Positions 1 through 5,212 of a stretch of DNA of 5,212 nt are shown here, one piece after another (positions within the stretch are counted from its first letter, which is position 1; the number at the start of each line of letters is the position of its first letter). The notes beneath the pieces are model-generated. The model ran no database searches. It was not told where the DNA came from and worked only from the letters and a program-made list of their open reading frames with translations. Source of the stretch: Neisseriaceae bacterium (lineage in GTDB: Bacteria > Pseudomonadota > Gammaproteobacteria > Burkholderiales > UBA11063); assembly GCA_947454215.1 (NCBI GenBank), contig CANGJN010000068.1:1-5212 (forward strand). The letters are read 5' to 3'. Position numbers and translations under genes: made by a program.

Positions 1-72
1 TACCACGATAAAATATACACTTTTTACCAAAATATCTATAAGAAGTTAATTTTTCGTGGGATGAATGTATGA
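1..72 (+). CDS. Possible C-terminal tail of a convergent plus-strand gene (weak)
   Basis: Plus frame 1 is open from the left edge for 23 codons to TGA at 70-72, giving a basic, aromatic-rich tail that begins YHDKIYTFYQ and ends KKLIFRGMNV. I do not recognise it. An open run of this length in one of several frames is not rare by chance even at this base composition, and it coincides with the stem-loop at 3-59. If real, it would place a gene converging on the transporter with a spacer of 67 bases. It is listed only because the window cuts it and a reader with flanking sequence could settle it. Confidence 0.2.
   Translation, partial: YHDKIYTFYQNIYKKLIFRGMNV
3..59. repeat. Long imperfect inverted repeat / stem-loop downstream of the transporter gene
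   Basis: Left arm 3-26 and right arm 39-59 are complementary along the whole 21-base right arm. CCACGA (3-8) pairs with TCGTGG (54-59); AAAAT (10-14) pairs with ATTTT (49-53); T16-A17 pair with 47-48; ACTTTTTA (19-26) pairs with TAAGAAGT (39-46). Only three bases are bulged (T9, A15, C18), there is one G-T wobble (23/42), and the loop is 12 bases (27-38). The six-base outer stem is mostly G+C, unusual in this AT-rich sequence. Read on the minus strand it follows the operon by about 80 bases and could be its terminator, but any T-run after the stem would lie outside the window. On the plus strand no T-run follows. A repeated palindromic element or an mRNA 3'-end structure is equally possible. 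Confidence 0.5.
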
Positions 73-139
73 ATTCTGGGTTAAATTAAAGTGAAATATA
101 ACACATATACTAATACTTATTTTGATTATTATTTAAAAA

Positions 140-1066
140 CTAAGATTGTTTAGGTAAGTTTGTTAATATTATTCCAAAAATTATTACACCTATAATACAG
201 AATTCCAAAAAAGTAATTTTTTTATGATATATTACCGTTTCTATTAGAATTGCTATAATAGGGATCATATTTTGGAAGATGATTGCTTTATTTATGCCTA
301 AAGTTTTAATGGCCTCAGTTAGAAGAATGTAGCCTAATGCAGTACATGGTATAGCAAAATAAATAATTCCTATCCAAAATTCAGATATTAATGGTTTATA
401 TATAATTGGATGATTTATAATTAAAAAGATTAAAGCACTGATTGCCGCTATTATTGATGAGTTTAAAACAATTTCTGTTGAACTTATGCCTTTTCTTGAA
501 GCAACTTTAGTTAAAATATTATATAATACCGCTGGAAAAACTATTAATAATGCAAGAGAATATTTGGAGTTAAACTGGCTAAAAAAATTAATACAAAAAA
601 TACGACCACATGACATTTTTACATTGATAATCGCAATTGTTCCTAATAATGCAATAATAAGACCAACATAGCTTAATAACTTTAATCTATCTTTAAGAAA
701 TATTATACTTGCAATTGAAGATAGTGAAGGGGTAAAGGCAAAAACAATAGCAATTATTATAACAGGAATACGTTCACTAGAAATTAAGAAAAATAAAAAA
801 TAAAAGAAAAAGCCAAATATACCAATAGCAAGAAATAAAAAACTATTCTTTTTAAGTATTTGATAATTAAAAAAAACTCCATTGAAGATTTTATTAAAAA
901 TTAATAATACTAAGAAGGCACTAAAGAATCTAAGAAATATTATAGAATATGGGTCAGTATATTTAATTAAAAACGATGCAGTATGAAAACTGGAACTAAA
1001 AAAAATAACACATAAAATTATTTTAATATATGCCATAGACAATGTATTGTAATTATTTTTTTTCAT
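140..1066 (-). CDS. EamA/DMT-superfamily transporter, ten membrane helices, substrate unknown
   Basis: A 308-residue, highly hydrophobic protein with about ten predicted membrane helices, near residues 11-29, 40-58, 75-95, 102-124, 130-148, 168-184, 198-217, 229-249, 258-279 and 285-303. They form two five-helix repeats, the layout of the 10-TMS drug/metabolite transporter family. Each repeat ends with the EamA pattern: AFTPSLSSIASIIFLKDRLK (110-129), and N-x-x-P (266-269) followed by a final glycine-containing helix IIGVIIFGIILTN. At the site where EamA repeats often have Glu before the last helix (LFLGE-type), repeat 1 has Asp126 and repeat 2 has His281. Family members export or import amino acids, nucleotides, S-adenosylmethionine, sugars or drugs, and the sequence does not tell which. 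The ATG follows the ribonuclease TAA with no gap and has a good GGAG site, so it is translated from the same transcript. A later Met11 (1036) lacks this support. It is the last minus-strand gene seen before the left edge. Confidence 0.88.
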   Translation of the reverse strand: MKKNNYNTLSMAYIKIILCVIFFSSSFHTASFLIKYTDPYSIIFLRFFSAFLVLLIFNKIFNGVFFNYQILKKNSFLFLAIGIFGFFFYFLFFLISSERIPVIIIAIVFAFTPSLSSIASIIFLKDRLKLLSYVGLIIALLGTIAIINVKMSCGRIFCINFFSQFNSKYSLALLIVFPAVLYNILTKVASRKGISSTEIVLNSSIIAAISALIFLIINHPIIYKPLISEFWIGIIYFAIPCTALGYILLTEAIKTLGINKAIIFQNMIPIIAILIETVIYHKKITFLEFCIIGVIIFGIILTNLPKQS

Positions 1067-2920
1067 TTAACTCTCCATATCTAGTAAATTAAAATCAAAT
1101 GTTAATAATATTAAATTAATATTAAAAATCCTAAGTTTAACCGTTGTCCCTTTGGGCTTGGTGGTTATCAGATTGGTTAAATCAATTGTTAAAGGAACTT
1201 CATTTAATTGAGCGTAAGACTTTTGTATAATAGTTGCATATACTATGGTTAAGTTTTCTTGGATTAAGTATTTTAATGCCCAATATTTTTCCATTTTATC
1301 TTGGAATTCTATATATTTTGAGTATTGGGTATCAAATTTTTCTGTGACTTCTAACAGTACTGGATCTAAACTTGAATAATAATCTTTAGTCTTATTTATT
1401 AAACTTATAATTTGTCTTTGGTTTATGTAATCTACAGACCTTCTTAGAGGAGAGGTGGCCCAAGTATAATAATCTACCCCTAAACTAATATGACTTTCTG
1501 CTTGATTAGTCATCTTAACAGGATAGTTGGCTTTTTTAACTCTATATATTGCCGGTATAAAAGCATTAGTTAGTAGTCTTCCCCAAGTACAATTAGCTAA
1601 AATCATTAGCTCACTGACTAATTTATCAATAGGATTTCCTCTAATTCTTTTATGTACTTTAATTATATTGTTATCAAAAGAAAATCCAAAATCAATTGCA
1701 AGATTGTTAACCGATGGTTTACCTCTTCTTTCTTCTAATTTTAAGGCAAATCGATATAAAATTAAAAGATTTTTTTTATAATAGAAATCTTGATTGTCAT
1801 CGGCGATGGTAGTTTCATTAAAAATTTTTTCTAGTTCTTCAATTCTTAAATTAGTTTTAATTTTAACATTATCGATAGTTGAATAGTATTGAAGGATATC
1901 GAATTCTTGATTAACTTCAAAATAAATGCTCACAACTTGGCAAATTTTATCTTGTATTAAACTAAATTCTTGAGTTATATCATCTGGTAACATAGTAATT
2001 TTTTTGCCAGGATAATAGATAGTTGATATTTTTTCACAAACAATATCTTCAATCGATTTATTTAGTGTTGGGGCTGCTATATGGATGCCTATGATATATT
2101 TATCATCCTTTAATTCAATCGAAAATGCATCGTCAATTTCTGTCGTTGAACTATCATCTATAGAAAAAACATCAAGTTCTAATCTATTGTTAGCATTACA
2201 ATCATTTGTTTTTAAATCATATGTATAAACCTTATTAAGGTCTATATTGTTATCAACAAAAAATAATTTTTCAAAAAAACTTTCTTCGTCACCAATTAAT
2301 TTAGCACGAAAACAAAATTCAAGTAAAGATAATTCGTGCTTTAAAGAGACTGTATTTAATGCCTTATATTCAATAGTATTTTTATTTGGTTTATGCAATA
2401 ATTTAAAAATATTTATATTTTCTTCACTAAATTCCAATTCTGGATTTTCAAATTTTTGATTTAGTTTATAACATAAGTCATTATAACGTTGATCATCCAA
2501 ATCACGTTTATTTTTGATTTGGATTTTAAGGTTTTGTTCTTCAAGAGTAGATTTTCTAAAACAGCCATCTAGGAAATTATGAAATAATATTTTTTCCTCA
2601 GACAATTTTATTAATAAAGCACTTTTTTGAGAGATAGTATAATTATTATTAAAGTATAAAAGAGATAAATCATCAATGGTGTATTTTTCTTGATCAGTCA
2701 ATAATTCAAATATAAGTTCAACATCAATATCTGATTTTATCTTATCAATATTCAATGTTAGCTCGTTAATATTTTCATTGATGCGATAAATTAACTGGGT
2801 TATTTTTATTTTTTTTGCTACTTTTTCTTGGTGTAGTTCAACTAAAATATGATTTTTAAAAACTTCTGTCTCTTTAGCTATTTTATAAAATAAACCATCA
2901 TTTATCATAATATAATTCAT
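1067..2920 (-). CDS. RNB-domain 3'-5' exoribonuclease, RNase II superfamily, betaproteobacterial type
   Basis: With the start at 2920 the protein has 617 residues. I prefer this second Met (MNYIMINDG) because it shares ATGA with the ubiB stop, has a GAG three bases upstream and matches how I remember family members beginning. The ATG at 2932 would add four residues and has only AT-rich sequence upstream. Family role: hydrolytic, processive 3'-to-5' degradation of single-stranded RNA in the cytoplasm. Residues 1-170 are the lineage-specific N-terminal region; a LLHKPNKNTIEYKAL block (174-188) leads into the RNB catalytic domain (about 246-510). Active-site acids align with E. coli RNase II D201/D207/D209/D210 as D255, E261, D263 and D264, so the second is Glu. 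Further motifs are GIHIAAP (278-284), YYPGKKITMLPDD (302-314) and SPLRRSVD (490-497), with the catalytic-type Arg493. The C-terminus (about 556-610) is a short S1-like barrel. It is neither full RNase R nor a typical gammaproteobacterial Rnb. It sits directly after ubiB and before a transporter gene. RNase II superfamily membership is certain; substrate is unknown. Confidence 0.93.
   Translation of the reverse strand: MNYIMINDGLFYKIAKETEVFKNHILVELHQEKVAKKIKITQLIYRINENINELTLNIDKIKSDIDVELIFELLTDQEKYTIDDLSLLYFNNNYTISQKSALLIKLSEEKILFHNFLDGCFRKSTLEEQNLKIQIKNKRDLDDQRYNDLCYKLNQKFENPELEFSEENINIFKLLHKPNKNTIEYKALNTVSLKHELSLLEFCFRAKLIGDEESFFEKLFFVDNNIDLNKVYTYDLKTNDCNANNRLELDVFSIDDSSTTEIDDAFSIELKDDKYIIGIHIAAPTLNKSIEDIVCEKISTIYYPGKKITMLPDDITQEFSLIQDKICQVVSIYFEVNQEFDILQYYSTIDNVKIKTNLRIEELEKIFNETTIADDNQDFYYKKNLLILYRFALKLEERRGKPSVNNLAIDFGFSFDNNIIKVHKRIRGNPIDKLVSELMILANCTWGRLLTNAFIPAIYRVKKANYPVKMTNQAESHISLGVDYYTWATSPLRRSVDYINQRQIISLINKTKDYYSSLDPVLLEVTEKFDTQYSKYIEFQDKMEKYWALKYLIQENLTIVYATIIQKSYAQLNEVPLTIDLTNLITTKPKGTTVKLRIFNINLILLTFDFNLLDMES
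1071..1076 (-). promoter_or_regulatory. Shine-Dalgarno site (GGAGAG) of the transporter gene, inside the ribonuclease coding end
   Basis: Minus-strand GGAGAG lies four bases before the ATG at 1066; its GGAG core is six bases away, an ideal distance. It is formed by the last sense codons of the ribonuclease (ATG GAG AGT, then TAA). This is the strongest ribosome-binding site seen among the gene junctions here. It fixes the transporter start and implies that ribosomes finishing the ribonuclease frame affect access to it. Confidence 0.75.
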
Positions 2921-4434
2921 TTTCTCAACCATAAATATATAATTAAAATTAATAAAATTGTAGCAAAAATAATATTTAAACGCTGGAAACTTTTAATCTT
3001 TTTAATTAATTCTGCTTCTTTATTATTATTGTTTTCAAGATTTTGAAGTAATAACCTCGGTAATTTTGGAATGGCGTGGCTTAAATAAGGTAATTCTCTT
3101 TTTAAGTTTGATAAAAAACCCTTTATCCCCATATTTTGTTTTATCCATTTTTGTAATATAGGTTTTGCTGTTATCCATAGGTCTAAATTAGGATTTAACA
3201 TTCTACCCATTCCTTCAACATTTATGATTGTTTTTTGGAGTAAAATTAATTGAGGTTGAACGGGGATATTAAATTTACGTGATATTTGGAATAGTTTAAT
3301 TAAGACTTGACCAAAAGATATTTCAGCTAATGGTTTATTAAAAATTGGTTCGCATACAGTTCTAATTGCATTTTCTAATTCTTCAACTACGGTAGTTGAT
3401 GGAGCCCATCCAGAATTTATATGTGTTTGAGCTACTAATTTATAATCACGGTTAAAAAAAGCTAATAAATTTATAGATAAATATCTCTTATCTTCTTCTG
3501 ATAAGCATCCAACAATGCCAAAGTCTAATGCTATGTATTGATTTTTTTCATTACAAAATATATTTCCAGGATGCATATCAGCATGAAAAAAACCAAAATG
3601 AAAGACTTGAGTGTAAAATATACTTACTCCATTATGAGATAACAACTCTAAATTTATTCCTTTTTCTTTAAGAGTTTTTATATCAGATATTGGAATACCA
3701 TCAATCCATTCTAAAACTAATACATCAGTAGTAGAATAATTGTAATAGATAATTGGGATTATTATCTTATCATCATCTTTATGTAATCGATGTAACTCTG
3801 TTGCATTTCCTGCTTCTTGGATAAAATCTAATTCAGCAAAAATAGTGTTTTCAAATTCTCTAACTATCTCTTTTAGTTTTAACCTCTGTCCGTCCTTAAA
3901 TACAAACTCAACAAATACTGCGATCATTTTTAGAACTTTGAGGTCTTTAATAATTGTATTTTTAATATTGGGGCGTAATATTTTTACTGCAACATATGTA
4001 CCTTCATCTTTTAACTTTGCTTTATGAACTTGAGCTATTGATGCTGATGCAACCGCCTCTTGACTCCACTCAGAAAAAATATTTTCTATTGTATTTCCAA
4101 GAGATAATTCAACTATTTCTCTAGCAATTTTACCGTCAAAGGATGGAACATTATTTTGTAACTGAGATAATTCTTTGATAAAAGAAGGTGGAAGAATATC
4201 TTGTCTCGTAGATAAAAGTTGACCAAATTTGATAAAAATAGGTCCTAATTGTTCTAAACATAACCTTAATCTTACTGCTAGGGGTTTATCTTTAAATTTG
4301 ATTGGAATAAAAAATAAGGTACTTTCTACTAAAATTGCAATTTTAGTTGTTTTATGATATTTTTTTAAAATTTCAAATAGTCCATATCGATGTAGGATAA
4401 TAATTATTCGAAAAAAATGAAAAATTCTACCCAT
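2917..4434 (-). CDS. ubiB: UbiB, ADCK/UbiB-family atypical kinase-like ATPase of ubiquinone synthesis
   Basis: A 505-residue protein with all hallmarks of the UbiB/ADCK/COQ8 family. The KxGQ motif is at K69-Q72 (FIKFGQLLSTRQD), the Ala-rich nucleotide loop ASASIAQVH at 129-137 (replacing the kinase Gly-rich loop), the ATP-binding lysine in VAVK at K151, the family ExD at E201-D203, the catalytic-loop HADMHPGN at 284-291, and the metal-binding DFG at 304-306. The C-terminus has one clear membrane helix (about 486-503, LNIIFATILLILIIYLWL), whereas E. coli UbiB (546 residues) has two, so the anchor is shorter. Known for the family: ATPase activity needed for ubiquinone synthesis in vivo, probably helping to extract lipid intermediates from the inner membrane. 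All catalytic motifs are intact, so it should be active. ATG follows the ubiJ TAA after one base and has no strong Shine-Dalgarno sequence, which suggests reinitiation from ubiJ. The TGA stop overlaps the preferred start of the ribonuclease gene. Confidence 0.97.
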   Translation of the reverse strand: MGRIFHFFRIIIILHRYGLFEILKKYHKTTKIAILVESTLFFIPIKFKDKPLAVRLRLCLEQLGPIFIKFGQLLSTRQDILPPSFIKELSQLQNNVPSFDGKIAREIVELSLGNTIENIFSEWSQEAVASASIAQVHKAKLKDEGTYVAVKILRPNIKNTIIKDLKVLKMIAVFVEFVFKDGQRLKLKEIVREFENTIFAELDFIQEAGNATELHRLHKDDDKIIIPIIYYNYSTTDVLVLEWIDGIPISDIKTLKEKGINLELLSHNGVSIFYTQVFHFGFFHADMHPGNIFCNEKNQYIALDFGIVGCLSEEDKRYLSINLLAFFNRDYKLVAQTHINSGWAPSTTVVEELENAIRTVCEPIFNKPLAEISFGQVLIKLFQISRKFNIPVQPQLILLQKTIINVEGMGRMLNPNLDLWITAKPILQKWIKQNMGIKGFLSNLKRELPYLSHAIPKLPRLLLQNLENNNNKEAELIKKIKSFQRLNIIFATILLILIIYLWLRK

Positions 4435-4435
4435 C

Positions 4436-5017
4436 TTAATTGTCTACTTTTAAATATAAATTTAATTTAACTTCTAATCGATTAATATCATCATTTAAAT
4501 TGTCTACTTCATTACAAAATACTTCTATTTCATTTTTATTTACAATATCACCAGTTTCATATAAGTAATATTCTAAAATTGATGTTTGTGCATTATCTTC
4601 GACTAATTTATAAATTGAATGCAATGTTTGTAAAAATTTATTTAGCACATGAATTAAAAATATTTTGCTTAGTGATTCGGAGTGATCTAAATTTATAAAA
4701 GAAAGATTAGAAAAAACTTCAATTATATTTCTTGCAAATGACCTATCTCCTGTTATGCTTATTAATTTATAAGCTGCAATTTTATCTTTATCTACTAAGT
4801 AACTAAGTAAAGATGATGGAAATATTATTTTAGTTTCATATTCTTCTGTATCTATCAAGTATCCATCTATATCTATTCTGGCACATAAGTTAAAGTTAAG
4901 AGCTGGAAAAATTAACTTAAACGTTTTATTACTATTTTTTTTAAGTATGTTTAAACTACCTTGATTATAACTTAAAATGTTATTAAGTAGTTTTATGAAC
5001 ACCTTATTAAAAATCAT
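4436..5017 (-). CDS. ubiJ: UbiJ, ubiquinone biosynthesis accessory factor with SCP2-type lipid-binding domain
   Basis: A 193-residue protein, close to the roughly 200 residues usual for UbiJ, encoded between ubiE and ubiB as expected. In the family, UbiJ has an N-terminal SCP2-like fold that binds ubiquinone intermediates, and with UbiK it organises the late hydroxylases and methyltransferases into the Ubi complex. Seen here: an SCP2-like strand region at residues 31-90 ending in the characteristic ITGD (88-91, family ISGD); a helical middle (92-140); an [11 protein letters not shown] segment (149-159) matching the family's EYLTEE-type motif; and a C-terminal coiled coil (about 163-190) with [16 protein letters not shown], the most recognisable part. 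The usual LSRxxGDxxA helix motif is weak here: LSKIFLIHV (116-124) lacks the Gly-Asp. The ATG shares ATGA with the ubiE stop and has an AAAGG ribosome-binding site nine bases upstream, fixing the start. The TAA is one base before ubiB. Divergence fits fast AT-driven evolution. Confidence 0.88.
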   Translation of the reverse strand: MIFNKVFIKLLNNILSYNQGSLNILKKNSNKTFKLIFPALNFNLCARIDIDGYLIDTEEYETKIIFPSSLLSYLVDKDKIAAYKLISITGDRSFARNIIEVFSNLSFINLDHSESLSKIFLIHVLNKFLQTLHSIYKLVEDNAQTSILEYYLYETGDIVNKNEIEVFCNEVDNLNDDINRLEVKLNLYLKVDN

Positions 5018-5212
5018 ATTTTGTAACCTTTGTGCAGTGCTACTATACCAAAAGTTAAGTTAAGATAGTTTACATTATTAAAGCCTACATCAATTATCAT
5101 TTTTTTTAATGATTCTTGATCTTGATGCATCCGTATTGATTCGACTAAATATTTATAACTATTACTATCGTTAGCTACAATTTTACCTAATATTGGTAAA
5201 AATTTGAATGAA
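5014..5212 (-). CDS. ubiE: UbiE, ubiquinone/menaquinone C-methyltransferase (C-terminal 65 residues, 5' part outside window)
   Basis: This is the 3' end of a minus-strand gene cut by the right edge; the first complete codon is at 5211-5209 and the TGA stop at 5016-5014. The peptide carries the UbiE C-terminal signature: a [18 protein letters not shown] stretch (fragment residues 12-29), then a GF-x-x-V-x-Y-x-N-L-T block and the terminal [11 protein letters not shown]. UbiE is a class I SAM-dependent methyltransferase that C-methylates the demethoxy-benzoquinol ring in ubiquinone synthesis (and demethylmenaquinol where menaquinone is made). It works in the soluble Ubi complex at the inner membrane. 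The SAM-binding core is outside the window, so its integrity cannot be judged. Two usually conserved sites differ: Gln where RMHPDQ has Pro (codon 5124-5122) and Phe before the Gly of NLTxG (codon 5052-5050). The stop overlaps the ubiJ start as ATGA. Identification is firm from the C-terminal motif. Confidence 0.95.
   Translation of the reverse strand, partial: SFKFLPILGKIVANDSNSYKYLVESIRMHQDQESLKKMIIDVGFNNVNYLNLTFGIVALHKGYKI
5027..5031 (-). promoter_or_regulatory. Shine-Dalgarno site (AAAGG) of ubiJ, inside the ubiE coding end
   Basis: Minus-strand AAAGG lies nine bases upstream of the ubiJ ATG (5017) and is made from the ubiE codons for the His-Lys-Gly of its C-terminal ALHKGYK motif. The distance is slightly long but acceptable. 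Together with the ATGA overlap it supports 5017 as the ubiJ start. Confidence 0.5.

Noticed and set aside
1..85. Minus-strand frame open off the left edge, and a tRNA-like look of the CCACGA/TCGTGG ends
   Set aside because: The minus frame has no ATG, GTG or TTG start with a ribosome-binding site. The paired ends are too close for a tRNA and no D-, anticodon or T-arm can be drawn.
73..139. Possible intrinsic terminator directly after the transporter stop
   Set aside because: Only stems of three to four base pairs (such as GTG/CAC) with internal mismatches can be drawn, and no G+C-rich hairpin followed by a T-run is present. The better hairpin is the one at 3-59.
486..671. Plus-strand open frame of 61 codons
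   Set aside because: It lies wholly antisense to the well-supported transporter gene, has no ribosome-binding site that stands out and no recognisable motif.
1527..1781. Plus-strand open frame of 84 codons with hydrophobic stretches
   Set aside because: It is antisense to the conserved RNB catalytic domain; the hydrophobicity follows from the complementary codons of the Asn/Lys/Asp-rich ribonuclease.
2247..2459. Plus-strand open frame of 70 codons
   Set aside because: It is antisense to the ribonuclease; Ser/Phe/Asn-rich translation is typical of the complement of AT-rich coding DNA.
3845..4027. Plus-strand open frame of 60 codons
   Set aside because: It is antisense to the kinase-like core of ubiB, where the coding frame is strongly supported by motifs.
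4438..4509. Twelve-base direct repeat AATTGTCTACTT at 4438-4449 and 4498-4509, exactly 60 bases apart
   Set aside because: Both copies encode Val-Asp-Asn in the UbiJ coiled-coil tail in the same frame. The spacing of 20 codons might reflect an old tail duplication, but the codons between show no further similarity, so chance and coding constraint suffice.
1..5212. Search for a defence system, CRISPR array, insertion sequence, toxin-antitoxin pair or integration site
   Set aside because: All coding space is taken by ubiE, ubiJ, ubiB, the ribonuclease and the transporter; no transposase motif, spaced direct repeats or terminal inverted repeats with target duplications were seen.

Overview
The window carries one tightly packed gene block, read entirely on the minus strand. 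It covers the end of the ubiquinone gene cluster, followed by a ribonuclease gene and a membrane transporter gene. In transcription order, from the right edge to the left, the genes are ubiE (only its last 65 codons are inside), ubiJ, ubiB, an RNB-domain ribonuclease of the RNase II superfamily, and an EamA/DMT-type transporter. Base composition is very AT-rich (roughly a quarter to 30 % G+C by eye), with many Lys, Asn, Ile and Phe codons. Stops are TAA, TAG and TGA and Trp is TGG, so nothing points away from the standard bacterial code.

The ubiE-ubiJ-ubiB order is typical of Beta- and Gammaproteobacteria. The ribonuclease has the sequence style of the betaproteobacterial 'RNB domain-containing ribonuclease' family: the LLxKPxKNTIEYKAL block, FSIDD-(x)3-TEIDDAFS, GIHIAAP and the YxPGxKITMLPDD block. 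Together with the low G+C and extreme compactness, this suggests a betaproteobacterium with a reduced genome, probably a host-associated symbiont or intracellular lineage. That assignment is inference from remembered family patterns, not from a search.

Layout: 5014-5212 ubiE C-terminus; 4436-5017 ubiJ, sharing ATGA with ubiE; 2917-4434 ubiB, one base after the ubiJ stop; 1067-2920 ribonuclease, sharing ATGA with ubiB if its second Met is the start; 140-1066 transporter, whose ATG directly follows the ribonuclease TAA and whose GGAG ribosome-binding site lies inside the ribonuclease's last codons. No room for an internal terminator exists between these genes, so they look like one translationally coupled transcript starting outside the window.

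Bases 1-139 hold no confident gene. They contain a long imperfect stem-loop (3-59), and one plus-strand frame is open from the left edge to a TGA at 70-72.

Functionally, UbiE (C-methyltransferase), UbiJ (lipid-binding accessory protein) and UbiB (membrane ADCK/UbiB-type ATPase) belong to ubiquinone synthesis and imply a quinone-dependent respiratory chain. The ribonuclease and transporter have no known role in that pathway and are probably joined to it by operon compaction. I found no mobile element, CRISPR array, tRNA, rRNA or toxin-defence module. The window is mostly ordinary core metabolism, with a few points worth checking.
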